NCBI GenBank assembly: GCA_019114645.1
Contig: DXFC01000092.1
Coordinates: forward strand, 1 to 17,998
Source of the DNA: Candidatus Halomonas stercoripullorum
Lineage (GTDB): Bacteria > Pseudomonadota > Gammaproteobacteria > Pseudomonadales > Halomonadaceae
DNA: 17,998 nt
Direction: 5' to 3'
Positions 14,984-17,998 of the stretch are shown here, one piece after another. How positions within the stretch are numbered: position 1 is the first letter of the stretch; every line of letters starts with the position of its first letter. The translations under genes and the position numbers were made by a program. The notes beneath the pieces were generated by a model. That model had not been told where the DNA came from. It ran no database searches and saw nothing but the letters and a program-made list of their open reading frames with translations.

Positions 14984-16384
14984 TCAGGGAATTTTGTCAG
15001 GACTGCTGCGTCGGGCCTGCTTTTTGCGCGGTATACCCAGCCGCTGTCGACGTTCCCACAGGCTTTTACGGCTGATGCCCAGCTTCTGTGCCAGTTCGGT
15101 TTCACTCATGTGGTCCTGATGTTCCAGGACAAAGTGCTGGAAGTAATCCTCCAGAGAGAGATCCTCATTGGCATTATGCACTGGGTCGTCAAGGGCTGGT
15201 GCCGAGGCGGGAGGTGGGGCGCTGCGGGGTTGCGGCGTCAGGTTCGGCCATAAGCCGAGGTCATCAGGATGGATCAAGTGGCCTTCGGCGAGAATAACGC
15301 CGCGCTCCAGTGCGTTTTCGAGTTCACGCACGTTACCGGGCCAGGGGAAATCACGGATTTCACGGCGCGCGGCGCGTGACAGGCGAAGTCCCTCACGGCG
15401 ATGCCGCTCACAGGCTTTCTGTAACAGCACATCGGCAATCAGCAGCACATCATCTTCGCGCTCGCGTAGCGGCGGCAAGTCGATCTGCATGACATTGAGC
15501 CGATAATAAAGATCAAGCCGGAACTCACCGGTTCTGGACAGGGCGCGCAGATCGCGATGCGTGGCGGTAATCAGGCGCACATCGACATGGCGTGTTTCGA
15601 CCGAGCCGATCCGGCGAATCTCGCCTTCTTGCAAAACCCGTAACAGACGTGCCTGGGCATCCAGTGGCAACTCGCCGATCTCGTCGAGGAACAGGGTTCC
15701 GCCGTCGGCAGCTTCCACCAGGCCTGTGCGGGCCGCGCTGGCGCCAGTGAAGGCGCCCTTCTCGTGACCGAACAGCTCTGATTCGATCAGGGTTTCGGGA
15801 ATTGCCGCGCAATTGACGCAAATAAGCGGAGCCTGGCTGCGCAGGCTTTGCTCGTGGATGGCCCGCGCCACCAGCTCCTTACCGGTTCCAGACTCACCTT
15901 GAATCAGTACCGTGACATCGGCCGGTGCCGTTTTGCGAATGCGCGTATAAACCACCTGCATGGCAGGACAATCACCGATCATCTGTTGCCGCATGCCGCT
16001 TGAAGCGGTGATGTCGGGTGGTGGGGCACTGCGTGACGCCTGCAAGTGCAGCACACGGGCAACGGTTTCGAGTAGTTCGTCATGGTCAAAGGGCTTGGCC
16101 ACGTAATCCACGGCACCCAGCTTCAAGGCCTCAACGGCCGAGCGCATGCTGGCGTAACTGGTCATGATCAGCACGGGGGTTGGGGCCGCCTGGCCAATCA
16201 GCTCGGTACCGGGCTCGCCGGGCAGCCGCAGGTCACTGATGACTAAATCGAAGTTCTGCGGCTCAAGTGCCAGTGCCTCGGCTACGCTGCCAGCTTCGCT
16301 GATCTGGTAATCATGGCGCTCCAGCAGTTTGCGCAATGCGGTGCGGATGATGGCTTCGTCTTCAACGATCAGTATCCGGTTCAT
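14984..16384 (-). CDS. cbrB: Sigma-54-dependent response regulator CbrB
   Basis: NtrC-family activator of carbon/nitrogen balance genes. From ATG 16384 it has 466 aa (P. aeruginosa CbrB is 478). The receiver has acidic E8/D9, phospho-acceptor Asp51, Thr75 and Lys97. The AAA+ domain has Walker A GESGTGKE (163-170), the sigma-54-contacting GAFTGA loop (210-215), Walker B TLFLDEIG (230-237) and WPGNVREL (348-355). A Fis-type HTH lies at about 409-455. The frame remains open to 16609, but that part overlaps cbrA and lacks receiver homology. GGTGA eight bases before 16384 supports the start. It overlaps the cbrA end by 23 nt. Identification as CbrB rather than another NtrC-like protein rests on the CbrA-like partner and pcnB synteny. 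Confidence 0.92.
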   Translation of the reverse strand: MNRILIVEDEAIIRTALRKLLERHDYQISEAGSVAEALALEPQNFDLVISDLRLPGEPGTELIGQAAPTPVLIMTSYASMRSAVEALKLGAVDYVAKPFDHDELLETVARVLHLQASRSAPPPDITASSGMRQQMIGDCPAMQVVYTRIRKTAPADVTVLIQGESGTGKELVARAIHEQSLRSQAPLICVNCAAIPETLIESELFGHEKGAFTGASAARTGLVEAADGGTLFLDEIGELPLDAQARLLRVLQEGEIRRIGSVETRHVDVRLITATHRDLRALSRTGEFRLDLYYRLNVMQIDLPPLREREDDVLLIADVLLQKACERHRREGLRLSRAARREIRDFPWPGNVRELENALERGVILAEGHLIHPDDLGLWPNLTPQPRSAPPPASAPALDDPVHNANEDLSLEDYFQHFVLEHQDHMSETELAQKLGISRKSLWERRQRLGIPRKKQARRSSPDKIP

Positions 16385-17998
16385 CGGTAGTTTCACCATC
16401 CTCTCGTTCGGTGGGCAGCCACAGAGCGATACGGGTGCCCTTGTCACGCCCTTGGGGGGGTGATTCAATTTCGATCCTACCACCATGCTCGGCAATGATG
16501 CTGTAGACCAAAGGCAGGCCGAGTCCAGTGCCCTGCCCCGGTGGCTTGGTCGTGGTAAAAGGTTCGAAGAGGCGTTCACGAACTTGTTCATCGAGCCCGT
16601 GGCCGGCATCGGTCACAGTGACCTTGAGTAGCTTGCCTTCCGGCTTGGCATCAATCACTACTTGACCACCGGATTCGCTGGCGTCGCGGGCATTGGTCAG
16701 TAGATTGATCATGACTTGCTGCAGACGCTGGGCATCACCGAGCACTGTAAAGGCGGCGGGACAACGATTGTGATAATGAATATCCTCGCCCGAGCGTGCC
16801 AGTTGGATCAAGTGCAGCGCCTCGTCAACAACGCTGGCAATGGCGACCGGGGCCAGGTTGTGACCTTTGACATGTCGGCCGCCATGGGCGAAACCCACCA
16901 GGGAGCTGACGATGCGGGAGATACGGTCGGTTAACTGTTGAATCTGATCCGCCGTCTCCAGTATGCCGGGATCATCGGTGTCGTAGCGCAGGTTTTGCGC
17001 CAGCGACGAGATGCCGGTTACGGGGTTGCCGATCTCGTGGGCAACGCCGGCGGCGAGCTGTCCAATCGATGCCAGGCGAGCGGCATGCACCAGCTCATCT
17101 TCAAGCCACTTCATTTCACTGTGGTCTTCGATCAGGATGACACTGCCGCCGTGCCCCGCATGGTCGGCCTGTAGCTCGGCTCGTTGTAGCGTCAGATAGC
17201 GTATCCCCCCGGCCAGCTCGACTGGCTGCTTGTAGAGCCGCTGTTGCGGTTCGGTTAGGGTGCGGCGTAACAACTCCGCCCAGGGCGCCGGCAGTCCATC
17301 ACGCCGTCCACCTACCACACTGGTACCGTCAATACCGGAAAGTTCGGCCAGGGCCTCATTCCACATCAGCAGTTCGTCATCGACCCCGAAGGCGCAGAGG
17401 CCTACCGGCAGGCGTTCGAGTGTGCGCCGATGATAACGGCGCAGTTCGTCGAGCTCCCGGGCCAGGCCGGTCAGCTGAAAGCGATAGGCTTCCAAGCGAT
17501 TCTCGACAAAGTGGATGTCATCGGTAGGCGCCAGGCCGCCCAGGCGATAGGGCAGGTAGCGGTCGACGATATCCTGTGCCACCGCTGGGCCCATAAGGCC
17601 CGAAAGGTTGGCCTGAATGCGGTCGCGCAGGCGACGTAGAGCGTAAGGGCGCCGGTCGAGGGGCGACATGCCCAGGTCGTGCAGGGCGCGCTCGACCTCG
17701 CGCTGAGCCGCCGCTTCGCCTAGCGCTTCCGTCAGGGGTTGCTTGAACTCTTCGCCGGTGGTGACAAGCAGCTGCAACCGCTTGGGGCGAATCACGGCGT
17801 CCACCGAGCACGCTTCGGCGGCGGCGCGTTCACCCTCCGAGGTGTGGGTGGCCAGAGAGATGGTGATCAAAACCAGCGCATTGAGCGTCAAGGATACCAG
17901 CGTCACCACGTACCAGTGTGGCTCGCCGGCCAGGAGCTCCAGGCCGGGAGGAATCAGGATCAAGGAGGGGGTGCCGGTGACCAGGGGCAACCATAGGC
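16362..17998 (-). CDS. cbrA: Sensor histidine kinase CbrA (N-terminus beyond window)
   Basis: Partial: the frame is open to the window edge with no start codon in context (the first Met-read codon near 17990 is a TTG), so several hundred N-terminal residues are missing. What is present is the end of a membrane region (hydrophobic run after HWYVV, about 25-47 of the visible part), a linker resembling the STAC domain of SLC5-type sensor kinases (about 65-150), and a PAS-like domain (about 185-290). Then come the H-box with phospho-acceptor His in GVAHEIGNP (codon at 17037-17039), N-box NLLTNARDA, G1 DAGHGLD, F-box FEPFTTTK and G2 GTGLGL. Pseudomonas CbrA has the same SLC5 transporter-STAC-PAS-HK plan. 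Its stop lies inside cbrB, implying coupled translation. Confidence 0.9.
   Translation of the reverse strand, partial: LWLPLVTGTPSLILIPPGLELLAGEPHWYVVTLVSLTLNALVLITISLATHTSEGERAAAEACSVDAVIRPKRLQLLVTTGEEFKQPLTEALGEAAAQREVERALHDLGMSPLDRRPYALRRLRDRIQANLSGLMGPAVAQDIVDRYLPYRLGGLAPTDDIHFVENRLEAYRFQLTGLARELDELRRYHRRTLERLPVGLCAFGVDDELLMWNEALAELSGIDGTSVVGGRRDGLPAPWAELLRRTLTEPQQRLYKQPVELAGGIRYLTLQRAELQADHAGHGGSVILIEDHSEMKWLEDELVHAARLASIGQLAAGVAHEIGNPVTGISSLAQNLRYDTDDPGILETADQIQQLTDRISRIVSSLVGFAHGGRHVKGHNLAPVAIASVVDEALHLIQLARSGEDIHYHNRCPAAFTVLGDAQRLQQVMINLLTNARDASESGGQVVIDAKPEGKLLKVTVTDAGHGLDEQVRERLFEPFTTTKPPGQGTGLGLPLVYSIIAEHGGRIEIESPPQGRDKGTRIALWLPTEREDGETTDEPDTDR

Noticed and set aside
16385..16609. 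N-terminal extension of cbrB to 16609
   Set aside because: It lies inside the conserved cbrA C-terminus in another frame. The receiver domain begins at 16384.

Overview
This 18 kb window looks like the chromosome of a gammaproteobacterium of the Halomonadaceae/Pseudomonas side of the class. The evidence is the protein character, the moderately high GC content and the gene order. It holds two housekeeping blocks that lie close together in Pseudomonas aeruginosa as well. I judge Halomonas or a relative most likely, partly from a thiolase very close to PhaA of PHB producers. The genus cannot be proved from this window.

Left block, + strand (1-8786): an incoming terminator, then the transcription/translation operon rimP-nusA-infB-rbfA-truB. 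After it come rpsO, with its own leader and terminator, and pnp, which ends in a strong terminator. All are full length. Two starts were trimmed: rpsO begins at 6162 and pnp at a GTG at 6595.

Middle, - strand (8801-12804): a biosynthetic acetyl-CoA acetyltransferase (phaA type), then the pantothenate genes panD, panC and panB, then folK, which overlaps pcnB by 4 nt. The folK-panB gap carries a nested inverted repeat and three copies of a TGTTACC element.

Right block, - strand (12801-17998): poly(A) polymerase pcnB, a 0.7 kb stretch without a protein gene, an NtrC-type regulator (CbrB) and the sensor kinase CbrA, cut by the window edge. The order cbrA-cbrB-gap-pcnB-folK-panB-panC-panD is that of Pseudomonas, where the gap encodes the small RNA CrcZ.

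The main discovery is in that gap (14253-14983). Read on the - strand it holds, in order: the cbrB terminator; a 10-bp inverted repeat AAGTGTTACC/GGTAACACTT, a candidate CbrB enhancer; a near-consensus sigma-54 promoter; a roughly 470-nt RNA with five strict AANAANAA Hfq/Crc-type motifs plus two looser ones, most of them displayed in the loops of consecutive hairpins; a UUCG-capped terminator; and a separate sigma-70-like promoter for pcnB. I interpret it as a CrcZ-type decoy RNA driven by the adjacent CbrA/CbrB and RpoN, which would control carbon catabolite repression outside Pseudomonadaceae.
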